A DNA stretch of 64,000 nucleotides, taken from Limnospira fusiformis SAG 85.79 (GTDB lineage Bacteria > Cyanobacteriota > Cyanobacteriia > Cyanobacteriales > Microcoleaceae). Positions 15,820 through 24,507 of the stretch are shown piece after piece. The first letter of the stretch is position 1, and every line of letters starts with the position of its first letter. The position numbers were made by a program, and so were the translations under genes. The stretch lies in NCBI RefSeq assembly GCF_012516315.1, contig NZ_CP051185.1:4097363-4161362 (forward strand), written 5' to 3'. The notes beneath the pieces are model-generated. The model had not been told where the DNA came from, searched no databases, and saw only the letters and a program-made list of their open reading frames with translations.

Positions 15820-18125
15820 TGACCAGCCCCCAAAAATCAACTCTTGTCGTCATTAATTTAGGATATGGGAATTTGCTATCCGGTTTTCCCCATGTCACCG
15901 CACTGCTTTGGGAATCAGAAAATCACCGTCCCTTCAAGTTTACTGGCGCGTTACCTCCCGCCCCGGAATTGGATGGGATTTATCGTCGCTGGAATTTGAT
16001 TTATCAAGCACTGTATCGCCGTCCGGGATGGTATCCACGCATTCAAATAGATCAGGAAGATATCACCAATGTTTCTGAGGTAGAATTTGCGGACATTTGC
16101 CAGCAGTATATTGAGGTAATTAATCAGTGGTTGGGTGCAGAGACATTTAGAAATATCGATCGCCAATTGCGATCGCATCTCTACCATGATGACGAAATCC
16201 AATTAATTCTGGAAACCGATGACGAATTAGTGAGGCGTTTACCGTGGCATTTATGGGATTTTTTGTCTGATTATCCCCAAGCCGAAATTGCTTTAAGCGT
16301 CCCCGAATATCATCGAGTAAAGAAGAAGTTGCACCCCAGAAAAAAGATGAGAATTTTAGCTATTCTAGGCAATGATAACGGTCTCGACATAGAGGCGGAT
16401 CGCCAGGTGTTGTCAGAAAACGATGATGCGGAAACTGTTTTTTTGTGGAAACCTTCCCGTCAAGAAGTTGACAAACAGTTATGGGATGATCGCGGTTGGG
16501 ATATTTTATTTTTTGCTGGTCATAGTGAGAGTGAAGAAAATGGGAACGGGGGGTTATTGGCGATTAATTCCACCGAGAAAATCGGCATTTCTCATCTAAA
16601 ATTATCTCTAAGAAAGGCTATCAGCAGAGGTTTACAACTGGCGATTTTTAATTCTTGCCAGGGGTTGGCGTTAGCTACAGAATTGGCGGATTTACATATT
16701 CCCCAAATCATTGTAATGCGAGAACCCGTGTCGGACAGGGTAGCCCATGCCTTTTTGGCGCAATTTATCCAGGCTTTTTCGAGGGGATATTCTTTTTATT
16801 TAGCAGTGCGAGAAGCCCGGGAACGTTTACAGGGTTTAGAAGATAAATTCCCCTGTGCGAGTTGGTTGCCAATTATCTGTCAAAATCCTGCCGAATCACC
16901 CATAGTCTGGCGACAGCAACCGCCACCGCCAAAACGGAATTTTTTACCAAGGGGCGATCGCACTTTTTGGTTAACCAGTTTGTCGATAACTTTAATGATT
17001 CTAATTATCCGGCAATTGGGAATTTTACAAGGGTGGGAATTGCGACTCTATGACCACTTAATGCGATCGCGTCCTACCGAACCACCAGACCCCCGAATTT
17101 TAGTCATTGAAGTGACCGAAAATGATTTACAATTGCGACAAGAATATTCTATCTCAGATGGCACTCTTAGTCAAGTATTGCAGCAATTAGAACCCCATGA
17201 ACCCAGAGCGATCGGGTTAACCATTTATCGAGATTTTCCCGTTCCTCCTGGGGAGTCAGAATGGCGAACACAAATGCAGGAACAAGACAATTTATTTGCT
17301 ATATGTAGTTTCCCAAGGTCTAATGAACCCGCAGTGCGATCGCCTGATGTCATCCCCAAAAATCGCTTAGGATTCGATGATGTCCTAGTCGATCCTGATG
17401 GAATTTTGCGCCGTCACCTATTCTTTATGAGAGCCAACCCCGACTGTAACACCGCTTTTTCCTTGAGCTTTCAATTAGCCCGCAAATATCTGGAGTCTGA
17501 GAATATTTTTCCCGACAATCAAGGCAATCAAAACAACCCATTAAAATTCGGTCAAGCCATTTTTCACCCTCTGCAAAGTCCCCATACAGGAGGATACCAA
17601 AATATAGCGATCGGGGGTTGGTCTGTGATGTTAAATTATCGTTCTTTTCCCATAGCCAGAACTCTGACCCTCACCCAAGTTTTGCAGGGAGATTTTGACC
17701 CCAACCTAGTCAAAGACAGAATTGTGCTGATTGGTTTTACCAGTAGAGTCAACGCCAAATTTTTTAGCACCCCCTACCGTGCCGGAAAATCTCCTTCTGA
17801 GCAAGTACCAGGAGTCATGGTCCAAGCACAGATGGTCAGCCATATTCTTAGTGCAGCCCTTGACGGTCGTCCGCTGATTAGGGTATGGCTTTGGTGGCAA
17901 GAAGTGATTTGGGTGGTATTGTGGTCAATAGCCGGAAGTGCGATCGCATTGTATATCAGCCATCGGGGATGGGCGATCGCCGCGATCGTGATAGCGATCG
18001 CGATCCTATATATCCTTTGCTATCTGCTATTCCTGCAAGGAACCTGGGTTCCCCTCCTCCCCCCACTATTAACATTGGCGATCGGTCCTTTTTTGACGAA
18101 ATTTTTGCGTAAATTTCTGCCCTGA
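15819..18125 (+). CDS. CHAT-CHASE2 membrane protein
   Basis: A 768-residue protein with two parts. Residues 1-365 form a cytoplasmic CHAT (caspase-like) domain with the dyad His235 (FFAGHSES) and Cys280 (IFNSCQGL). Residues near 380-400 are a membrane segment. About 400-690 form a CHASE2 sensory domain (ILVIEVTENDL near its start, and DRIVLIGFTSR), expected outside the membrane. Residues 700-768 hold two further membrane segments. The layout suggests a receptor in which an external signal controls a cytoplasmic caspase-like protease. It is translationally coupled to DUF1822 and followed 43 bp later by DUF928. CHASE2 was first described on kinases and cyclases; the CHAT partner is seen mainly in cyanobacteria. 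Confidence 0.86.
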   Translation: MTSPQKSTLVVINLGYGNLLSGFPHVTALLWESENHRPFKFTGALPPAPELDGIYRRWNLIYQALYRRPGWYPRIQIDQEDITNVSEVEFADICQQYIEVINQWLGAETFRNIDRQLRSHLYHDDEIQLILETDDELVRRLPWHLWDFLSDYPQAEIALSVPEYHRVKKKLHPRKKMRILAILGNDNGLDIEADRQVLSENDDAETVFLWKPSRQEVDKQLWDDRGWDILFFAGHSESEENGNGGLLAINSTEKIGISHLKLSLRKAISRGLQLAIFNSCQGLALATELADLHIPQIIVMREPVSDRVAHAFLAQFIQAFSRGYSFYLAVREARERLQGLEDKFPCASWLPIICQNPAESPIVWRQQPPPPKRNFLPRGDRTFWLTSLSITLMILIIRQLGILQGWELRLYDHLMRSRPTEPPDPRILVIEVTENDLQLRQEYSISDGTLSQVLQQLEPHEPRAIGLTIYRDFPVPPGESEWRTQMQEQDNLFAICSFPRSNEPAVRSPDVIPKNRLGFDDVLVDPDGILRRHLFFMRANPDCNTAFSLSFQLARKYLESENIFPDNQGNQNNPLKFGQAIFHPLQSPHTGGYQNIAIGGWSVMLNYRSFPIARTLTLTQVLQGDFDPNLVKDRIVLIGFTSRVNAKFFSTPYRAGKSPSEQVPGVMVQAQMVSHILSAALDGRPLIRVWLWWQEVIWVVLWSIAGSAIALYISHRGWAIAAIVIAIAILYILCYLLFLQGTWVPLLPPLLTLAIGPFLTKFLRKFLP

Positions 18126-18168
18126 CTGCGATAAGTAAATATAACCCCAACTACCCAGGAGTAGCAGC

Positions 18169-18954
18169 TTGTCCAGTCCTTCGAGAAAACCCCCAAAACC
18201 CCGCCAATTTAAGTTATCCATCGCCTTGATTCTCTTAATCGGGATAGTGCCAATACAGCGAGTTTACGGCACTTATAGCAGGGAATTACGCCCGGAAAAT
18301 CATCAATTGCCATTATCCGATACCCTTGTCGCCACAGCCTTTGACGTACCAGACCCCCAACCCCCAGAAGATCGGGAAGGTTCTGGGAGTCGCACCTCTT
18401 GTCCCGCCGTCGATAAACCTCTGACCGCATTAATTCCCAGTCAAGTGAACTACACCCTATCGGGACATCCCACATTCTGGTTTTATGTACCTTATTCCTC
18501 CGAGCTAACCCGTGAGGTAGAATTTGTGGTATTGGACGAACAAGAAACCGAAGTTTACCAAACCGTCGTGAGGATTACCGATACACCGGGAATTGTGAGT
18601 TTCCGCCTACCGGACAGCCTCCCCCCCTTGGAAATTGGCAAAAAATATTTGTGGCAATTCTCCTATAGATGTCATCCCAGAATTAGGGCTGAGGATGACT
18701 ATGTACAAGCAATGGTGGAAAGAGTTGCCGCCTCGAGAAGTCTAACCAGTCAGCTAGAAGCGGCAACAACACCCATGCAGCGGGTGGAAATCTATGCAGC
18801 GAATGGGTTATGGCACGATACCCTCACGACTCTCGCCGAATTACGTCGGGATAATGCAGGAAATGCAGATATCGCCGCCGGGTGGACGGAACTTCTGGAA
18901 TCTATTGGTTTGGGTCATCTAGCTAATGAGGCGATCGGGGGTTGTTGTCGTTAG
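18169..18954 (+). CDS. DUF928 family exported protein
   Basis: A 261-residue protein with an N-terminal signal peptide or anchor (LSIALILLIGIVP). The central part has CPAVDKPLTALIP, the YTLSGHPTFWFYVPY segment and a YLWQFSYRC strand, the recognisable core of cyanobacterial DUF928 proteins. The start is a TTG at 18169, supported by AGGAG 10 bp upstream; no better ATG is available. It belongs to the CHAT-CHASE2 operon. Its last 38 codons lie inside a 564-bp repeat whose second copy (27013) stands before the Ser/Thr kinase gene. This gene is the intact copy. Its biochemical role is unknown. Confidence 0.8.
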   Translation: MSSPSRKPPKPRQFKLSIALILLIGIVPIQRVYGTYSRELRPENHQLPLSDTLVATAFDVPDPQPPEDREGSGSRTSCPAVDKPLTALIPSQVNYTLSGHPTFWFYVPYSSELTREVEFVVLDEQETEVYQTVVRITDTPGIVSFRLPDSLPPLEIGKKYLWQFSYRCHPRIRAEDDYVQAMVERVAASRSLTSQLEAATTPMQRVEIYAANGLWHDTLTTLAELRRDNAGNADIAAGWTELLESIGLGHLANEAIGGCCR

Positions 18955-19403
18955 TCTCGACGGGAGAAACGGGGTTTCTCGGCTGTTTAACGATTAACCC
19001 CAAAAATTTTTCCCAATTTGCGTAAAAGTTATCCGCGAAGGCGATAGATAGGTATCACCTACAATTTCAGGAGTCATGCGGATTGTCAATTTACAAGCGA
19101 TCGCTCCCCCGCCCTGCTTATGTGTCAAGGAAATTCCGTGAAAATACTGATGTCTGGAAACATCAGAACGGCTTTAATGGATAATTAGCAGAACTTATGA
19201 TTGACGTTAAAAGGCGATCGTTCCGTCCGTCCAGTCCGTCCCACTCACCGAATCAGCCCTAGCCACGAGTACCGATCATGCAAACGCCCTTAAATAATCA
19301 GCATCAACTTATCAATGGTCGCTATCAAGTTATAAAATCCCTGGGAACCGGTAGTTTCGGCGAGGTATTCCTGGCACAAGACACCCAGATGCCCTTGCAG
19401 CAA
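18840..19403 (+). repeat. 564-bp direct repeat, copy 1 (left border of the Hsp70 cassette)
   Basis: Covers the last 115 bp of the DUF928 gene, the intergenic region and the first 126 bp of a Ser/Thr kinase gene. It matches 27013-27576 with no gaps and six substitutions, all in the first 215 bp or so. The two copies are 8173 bp apart. After base 19403 the sequence changes abruptly, leaving the kinase gene cut. Confidence 0.95.
18963..18979 (+). terminator. hairpin after DUF928
   Basis: A perfect 7-bp inverted repeat GAGAAAC/GTTTCTC with a GGG loop, 9 bp after the DUF928 stop. It resembles the AGAAACCGGGTTTCT palindromes at 57190-58230. In repeat copy 2 (27136-27152) the last pair is lost. Confidence 0.45.
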
Positions 19404-19421
19404 AACGAAATATATGGTTGA
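19278..19421 (+). pseudogene. truncated Ser/Thr kinase 5' fragment
   Basis: Starts at the same ATG as the kinase at 27451 and gives the same first 42 residues, including the glycine loop GTGSFGEV. It then runs out of the repeat into unrelated sequence and stops after five more codons. The kinase start region could still be translated into a 47-residue peptide, but it lacks the catalytic core. Confidence 0.88.
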
Positions 19422-19467
19422 ATTTCGAGTTTTTGTCAAATGGTACAGTTGTTTCTAAAATTGAAAA

Positions 19468-22400
19468 ATGACTAACTTCAAACCCTCTCAATATCAACAA
19501 GACATCTTCAAGTGGATCGAGTCAGGTTCAGGAGATGGTTTTGTCCAAGCCGTAGCAGGAAGCGGTAAAACTACAACTTTAGTAGAAGGTGCCAAAAAAC
19601 TAAAAAACAGCAAGGCATTATTTTTGGCTTTTAATAAAAATATCGCCGATCACTTGAGTAAAAAACTGCCGCATAATATGGAGGCTAGCACTTTTCATCG
19701 CCTAGGGAATGGCTGCCTGTTTAAAATGTTGGGTGCAACTCAGCCAGTAGATGAATATAAATATCGAAATTTGGCAAATGAAGAAGCTCAAAAAATTTCA
19801 ACAAAGATAAAATATAGTGACAAAAATAGTTGGAGTGAAGCTCCCATAAATCTAAACAAAAGTACAATTGCCAAGCAATTGGGTGATTTGGTTCATTTTG
19901 CAATGGTCACTCTTACCGACCCTAGCGATCGCAATGCGACCTTGAATATGATTCACCACTTCGGTATAGATATTGACTTTGAACAGCCTATAATATTCAA
20001 TGAGTTATTGTCAGGAGCGACTCGGATTATCGCCAGTGGAGAAGAACTTGCACGGAATGCCAAAATCATTGGTTTTGATGATATGGTTTATCTGCCAGTA
20101 CAATGGAATCTACGAGTTCCTAAATATGATTGGATATTTGTAGATGAAGCTCAAGATTTATCTAAGGCTCAATTAGAATTAGCATTACGCGCTCGTGAGC
20201 GAGGAGGAAGGATATTATTTGTTGGAGATAAACACCAGGCAATTTACGGATTTGCTGGTGCTAATTGTGATAGTGTTGATGAAATTATTAAGGAAACAGG
20301 GGCTAAAGAGCTACCTTTATCTATCTGCTATCGCTGTCCAACTTCCCATCTTAATCTTGCCAGAGAAATTGTTCCATATATTGAACCACGCCCAGATGCA
20401 CCAGAAGGAGATATTAAGACAATTAAACTCGATAAACTTTCTGGTATAGTCCAAGAAGGAGATTTAATCTTATCTCGAACTACCGCACCATTGGTTGAAC
20501 TATGTATTGAGTTAATTAGCAAGAATATCCCGGCGCGTGTACGCGGGCGAGATATTGGCACATCTATTACCAGCATTGCTCAAGAAATTTCTCGTATTTC
20601 GGGGTTTACTTATTCCAAGTTACCCATATATGTCAAAGATTGGGAGCAGCAAAAATTAGAAAAGCTACAATCTAATCCAGACAATGAAGGGAAAATTCAA
20701 TCTTTACGCGATCGCTGTCAAAGTATCATTGCTTGCTACGAAGGATTTAACTGTTCTTCTATTGAAAAACTCTGTAATCGACTAGAGAGATTATTTGGTG
20801 ACGATCGTCCTGGGGTAATACTATCCACAATTCATCGGGCTAAAGGGCTGCAAAATCGACGAGTGATGATTTTAGATTATGAAAAACTACCTCTAAAATG
20901 GTTAGGACAAAAATCTCACGAATTAGAACAAGAGTGGAATCTTAAATATGTAGCATTAACCCGTGCAGAGGAGGCATTATTCTTGGTTCAAACGGGCCAA
21001 AAATTGGAAGAAACTTCAAATCGTAATAACGCTTTACCAAATCAGAATAAGGACAAACCAAAAAATGTTTCTCAACCCAACTATGAGCGGAACAATGTTG
21101 TTTCTCCCAGTTTAAGAGAACGGCAAACTTCGCCAACCATTAAACCCAATATTAACCCAAAATTACAAGGAAATAATGCTGAAATGAATTACAAACTTGG
21201 TATCGATTTAGGAACCACCAACTCTGTTGTTTCTGTCTGGCGTAATGGAAAAGTAGAAACCCTGACAATCGAGGGAGATGAACTCATGCCTTCTGTGGTT
21301 TCTTTTCTCCCTGATGGCAGTTGTATGGTAGGAAAAAGCGCGAAAAGAAGATTCCTGCTTTATCCAGAACAAAGCGTTGCGTCTTCTAAGCGTTATATGG
21401 GAGATATCAACCAGCTTTATCAGCGACAAGGAAAATATTTCTCTCCTACTGATATCGCCAAGTTGATCCTAGAGAAAATTGCTAAAGTTGCTCAACAAGC
21501 TCTTGGAGAAGAGGTTAAGGATGCAGTGATTACGGTTCCAGCTTATTTTAACGAAGCACAGAGGGCAGAGACAAAGAAAGCCGCAGAAAAAGCGGGGCTA
21601 AATGTTCTTCATTTAATTGGAGAACCAACCGCAGCCGCGATCGCCTATGGGATTGATACTAGCCAAAATCAGACCCTAATGGTTTATGACTTAGGGGGTG
21701 GTACATTTGATGTATCCATCCTAGTTGTCAACAACAATAGCTTTGATGTTAAAGCCGTCGATGGAGACGGTCGGTTAGGTGGTGATGATTTTGACCAGGC
21801 GATCGTAGATTGGGCTTGCCAAAAATTCATGGCTCAGTCAGGGATTGACCTTAACAGCCACCCTAAAAAGGAGACAGAACTAGCAAAACTAAAAGAACTA
21901 GCAGAACAAGTCAAGATTGAACTATCAAGTGCTGATGATGCTTGTTTATACACGACTTGTCTCGGTCATTCATTGGAATTGAATATTTCCCGACAGGAAT
22001 ACAACACGCTGATCAATCCTCTGTTGGAACGCACCATCCAGATTATGAATCGGGTTTTGGCAAAGGCAAAATTGACGGCTCAAGACATTGATCGAGTGAT
22101 TTTGGTAGGCGGATCGACTCATACTCCCGCAGTCCGAGAAATGCTGAAATGGGAAATTAAAGAACCCTATACAGCTTCCCGTGTTGCATTAGTAGTTTCT
22201 CATGGGGCAGCCTACTTAGCAGCAGGTAAGTGTCCAAACATCAGCGAAGTTACAGCCCACTCCCTAGGGATAGCTATGCGTAATTCTAATAAAAACCAGC
22301 TATTCTTTAAACCAATTATTCCCCAACAAACGACTTATCCCTGCCGATTGGGTGTATTGGGATATACCATTGATTCCTATCAAGAGCAAGTCCAAATGAA

Positions 22401-22698
22401 GGTTTATCGGGGCGAAAATAACGATCCGGAAGAAAATACTTATTTAGGTGAACTGTACTTACCAGTATCGCCACCACAGAAAGAAAAAGTTCCTGTCGGT
22501 GCCATTTTTGACTTGGATGCAGATGGAATCATTCATTTTACTGCGGTGCAACTGCCAGTTGGCGCGGCTAGTCAAGGGATTCGTCAATATGCTCTTGAGA
22601 ATAATAGTTCTTTAGATTTATCAGCAGTGGATGTTTTGATAAAAGGAGGTCAGGCTAAAACCAAAATGGTAAAAATTGAAAAAGCAGTGGTCAAATAA
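19468..22698 (+). CDS. SF1 (UvrD/Rep-like) helicase fused to Hsp70
   Basis: A 1076-residue fusion in one open frame. Residues 1-510 are a superfamily 1 helicase: Walker A AVAGSGKTTT (28-37), Walker B FVDEAQD (224-230), VGDKHQAIYGFAGA (252-265), CYRC (287-290), STIHRAKG (453-460) and YVALTRAEEALFL (494-506). Residues 511-572 are a polar, disordered linker. Residues 573-1076 are Hsp70: GIDLGTTNS (578-586), DLGGGTFD (741-748), GGSTHTP (881-887), then a beta-type substrate-binding domain; the C-terminal lid is missing. An internal Met573 with an upstream AGGA could also allow a separate Hsp70 product. It heads a tight three-gene run, with 24 bp to the next start. The two halves imply helicase remodelling tied to chaperone activity, which is inference. 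Confidence 0.9.
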   Translation: MTNFKPSQYQQDIFKWIESGSGDGFVQAVAGSGKTTTLVEGAKKLKNSKALFLAFNKNIADHLSKKLPHNMEASTFHRLGNGCLFKMLGATQPVDEYKYRNLANEEAQKISTKIKYSDKNSWSEAPINLNKSTIAKQLGDLVHFAMVTLTDPSDRNATLNMIHHFGIDIDFEQPIIFNELLSGATRIIASGEELARNAKIIGFDDMVYLPVQWNLRVPKYDWIFVDEAQDLSKAQLELALRARERGGRILFVGDKHQAIYGFAGANCDSVDEIIKETGAKELPLSICYRCPTSHLNLAREIVPYIEPRPDAPEGDIKTIKLDKLSGIVQEGDLILSRTTAPLVELCIELISKNIPARVRGRDIGTSITSIAQEISRISGFTYSKLPIYVKDWEQQKLEKLQSNPDNEGKIQSLRDRCQSIIACYEGFNCSSIEKLCNRLERLFGDDRPGVILSTIHRAKGLQNRRVMILDYEKLPLKWLGQKSHELEQEWNLKYVALTRAEEALFLVQTGQKLEETSNRNNALPNQNKDKPKNVSQPNYERNNVVSPSLRERQTSPTIKPNINPKLQGNNAEMNYKLGIDLGTTNSVVSVWRNGKVETLTIEGDELMPSVVSFLPDGSCMVGKSAKRRFLLYPEQSVASSKRYMGDINQLYQRQGKYFSPTDIAKLILEKIAKVAQQALGEEVKDAVITVPAYFNEAQRAETKKAAEKAGLNVLHLIGEPTAAAIAYGIDTSQNQTLMVYDLGGGTFDVSILVVNNNSFDVKAVDGDGRLGGDDFDQAIVDWACQKFMAQSGIDLNSHPKKETELAKLKELAEQVKIELSSADDACLYTTCLGHSLELNISRQEYNTLINPLLERTIQIMNRVLAKAKLTAQDIDRVILVGGSTHTPAVREMLKWEIKEPYTASRVALVVSHGAAYLAAGKCPNISEVTAHSLGIAMRNSNKNQLFFKPIIPQQTTYPCRLGVLGYTIDSYQEQVQMKVYRGENNDPEENTYLGELYLPVSPPQKEKVPVGAIFDLDADGIIHFTAVQLPVGAASQGIRQYALENNSSLDLSAVDVLIKGGQAKTKMVKIEKAVVK

Positions 22699-22722
22699 TA
22701 GCTTTAGGAGTTAAATTAACTA

Positions 22723-24492
22723 ATGAATGATAATCAGTTGTCAGAACCTCAACAGACCACAATTGAGGAAAATACTACATCGCCGCCATCAGACGAAAAA
22801 TCTGCAAATTTTAATTTGGCTGATGTAATCTTCCACTTTTTCCGAGGTATTTTAGAATTTTTGCGTTCATGTTTTTATAATTTTTGGGGGATTCAGGGAA
22901 TGGGCAAAACGAAAGAAAAATCAATTGTGATCACAGAAAAACAGCAATCTATCCTAAATAAGATAGTTTCTCAGCAGTTTTCACCAGAATTAGTGCTGGG
23001 AGTTATAATTATCCGAGAACTAGCAAAAGGCAAACAGGAGCAACAGGTAGCTGACGATCTGGGAATCAAAATCAAGACGGTGCGTCAGTGGGCGGGAAAA
23101 TGGTTAAAGGCAACGGAGGAACTCTCACTTGATGATCCCAGTGTGGATGACGATCGGCTAACTCAATTGATAGAGAAGGTGTTTGGAAGTTTTCAGTTAC
23201 CTTCTGAAACTGAGTCGTCTCCGGTATTACCATCAGCCTGGGAAACTCAAATTCAAACATTGAATGATCGCCTAATCAACTTAGAAAGCCAACTGCAAAC
23301 AACTAATCAGAGTGTCACGAGCGTAGAAAGTCAATTTCCGCAGGTACTCAATCAGTTACAGGGGCTAGAAAATCAGCTTTTTCCAGTTATTCCACAGCTA
23401 ACCGAGCGGGTGATGGGCTTAGAAAGCCAATTGCAAGCAACTAATGAGAGTGTCACGGGCTTAGAAAGCCAATTGCAAGCAACTAATGAGAGTGTCACGG
23501 GCTTAGAAAGCCAATTGCAAGCAACTAATGAGAGTGTCAAGGGCTTAGAAAGTCAGTTGCCGGAGGTAATCAATCAGTTGCAACGGCTGGAGGATGAGAT
23601 GTTCCCTCCACTGCCACCGGCTATCGCAAAACTGGTTGAGGACGTTTGCCAGAAGGATGAGGTTAGTCTCGCTCAAGATCAACAAGATATTGAGGACTAC
23701 TACAAGCAGGCTCAACATTGGAGTAATTTGAATGCCACTTTAAATCATGAGTTAAAGTCTGCGATCGAGAATTGGGAGAGCAACCTACTACCCGATTGTC
23801 GTAAGTTAAAAGAACAATTGCCTGAAAACATCCAGGAAAGGTTAAAACCACGACATGAAGTTATAGAAATGATTAATCGTAGTTTGTTACGTTTGCGCGA
23901 TGTAGTTGATGGGCTGATGGCGAATGAATTGCCAGCTAAACCTCAGCTACCGGCAATAACCCAACAACAGTTAAGGAATATTGTAGATGGCGATTTAGAT
24001 CCAGATGCAGCGAGCCAAGCCATTGAAACCGAATTAAATCATGTGCAACGAGAGCGTTATCAGCAGATCCGCGCCATTCAGGATGTAGCCGAGACCAATC
24101 AAAAAAACTTTACCAATTTTGTCAAAAATAAAGTCCTGGCAATTCTCGATAATTTAGATGAGGGAGAACGCTATTCTAAGCCAATTGTCAAAGAATTAGT
24201 TGAGGAAACCCGCCAGCATCAGGAAATACTCGAACAGTGGCTAGGTTTTCATGGAATTTTGCGAGCAAATTTGCTAGATTTGCTGACTCCATTGGGCATC
24301 AGCACAATGAAAATAGAGATTGGCAGTCCAATAGACTGGAATCGTCACGAACCTTTGGACAAAGAAGCCGAGCCTCAATTACCCAATGAATCTATCAAGG
24401 AAGTGATTCGTAACGGTTATGAGTTCAGTATGGGGAATGGCAAACAACCTCAACTGCTGCGCGAAGCGATGGTAATTATCGTCAATAATTAA
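22723..24492 (+). CDS. HTH/coiled-coil protein with C-terminal GrpE-like domain
   Basis: A 589-residue protein. Residues 1-30 are polar; 32-58 are an amphipathic or membrane-touching segment (VIFHFFRGILEFLRSCFYNF). Residues 66-130 resemble the helix-turn-helix of IS630-type transposases (KGKQEQQVADDLGIKIKTVR then QWAGKWLK). A long coiled coil at 175-290 includes three exact 14-residue repeats (GLESQLQATNESVT). Residues 455-589 resemble GrpE, the Hsp70 nucleotide exchange factor: NFVKNKVLAILDNLDEGERY matches the GrpE helix bundle, and the last 65 residues (PIDWNRHEP, VIRNGYEF, LLREAMVIIV) match the GrpE beta wing. It sits between two Hsp70 genes with a good ribosome-binding site (TAGGAG), so it probably serves them. 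The GrpE call is by eye. Confidence 0.8.
   Translation: MNDNQLSEPQQTTIEENTTSPPSDEKSANFNLADVIFHFFRGILEFLRSCFYNFWGIQGMGKTKEKSIVITEKQQSILNKIVSQQFSPELVLGVIIIRELAKGKQEQQVADDLGIKIKTVRQWAGKWLKATEELSLDDPSVDDDRLTQLIEKVFGSFQLPSETESSPVLPSAWETQIQTLNDRLINLESQLQTTNQSVTSVESQFPQVLNQLQGLENQLFPVIPQLTERVMGLESQLQATNESVTGLESQLQATNESVTGLESQLQATNESVKGLESQLPEVINQLQRLEDEMFPPLPPAIAKLVEDVCQKDEVSLAQDQQDIEDYYKQAQHWSNLNATLNHELKSAIENWESNLLPDCRKLKEQLPENIQERLKPRHEVIEMINRSLLRLRDVVDGLMANELPAKPQLPAITQQQLRNIVDGDLDPDAASQAIETELNHVQRERYQQIRAIQDVAETNQKNFTNFVKNKVLAILDNLDEGERYSKPIVKELVEETRQHQEILEQWLGFHGILRANLLDLLTPLGISTMKIEIGSPIDWNRHEPLDKEAEPQLPNESIKEVIRNGYEFSMGNGKQPQLLREAMVIIVNN
23415..23556 (+). repeat. 42-bp in-frame tandem repeat in the GrpE-like gene
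   Basis: Three near-exact 42-bp units start at 23415, 23457 and 23499, with a partial fourth from 23541. Each encodes two coiled-coil heptads. Unit number could vary without breaking the frame. Confidence 0.9.
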
Positions 24493-24507
24493 GGAAGGAG
24501 AAAAATT

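Noticed and set aside
19468-22698. Helicase-Hsp70 fusion as a sequencing error
   Set aside because: The linker of about 60 residues is open, polar and in the same frame; a lost stop codon cannot be excluded but nothing in the sequence suggests it.
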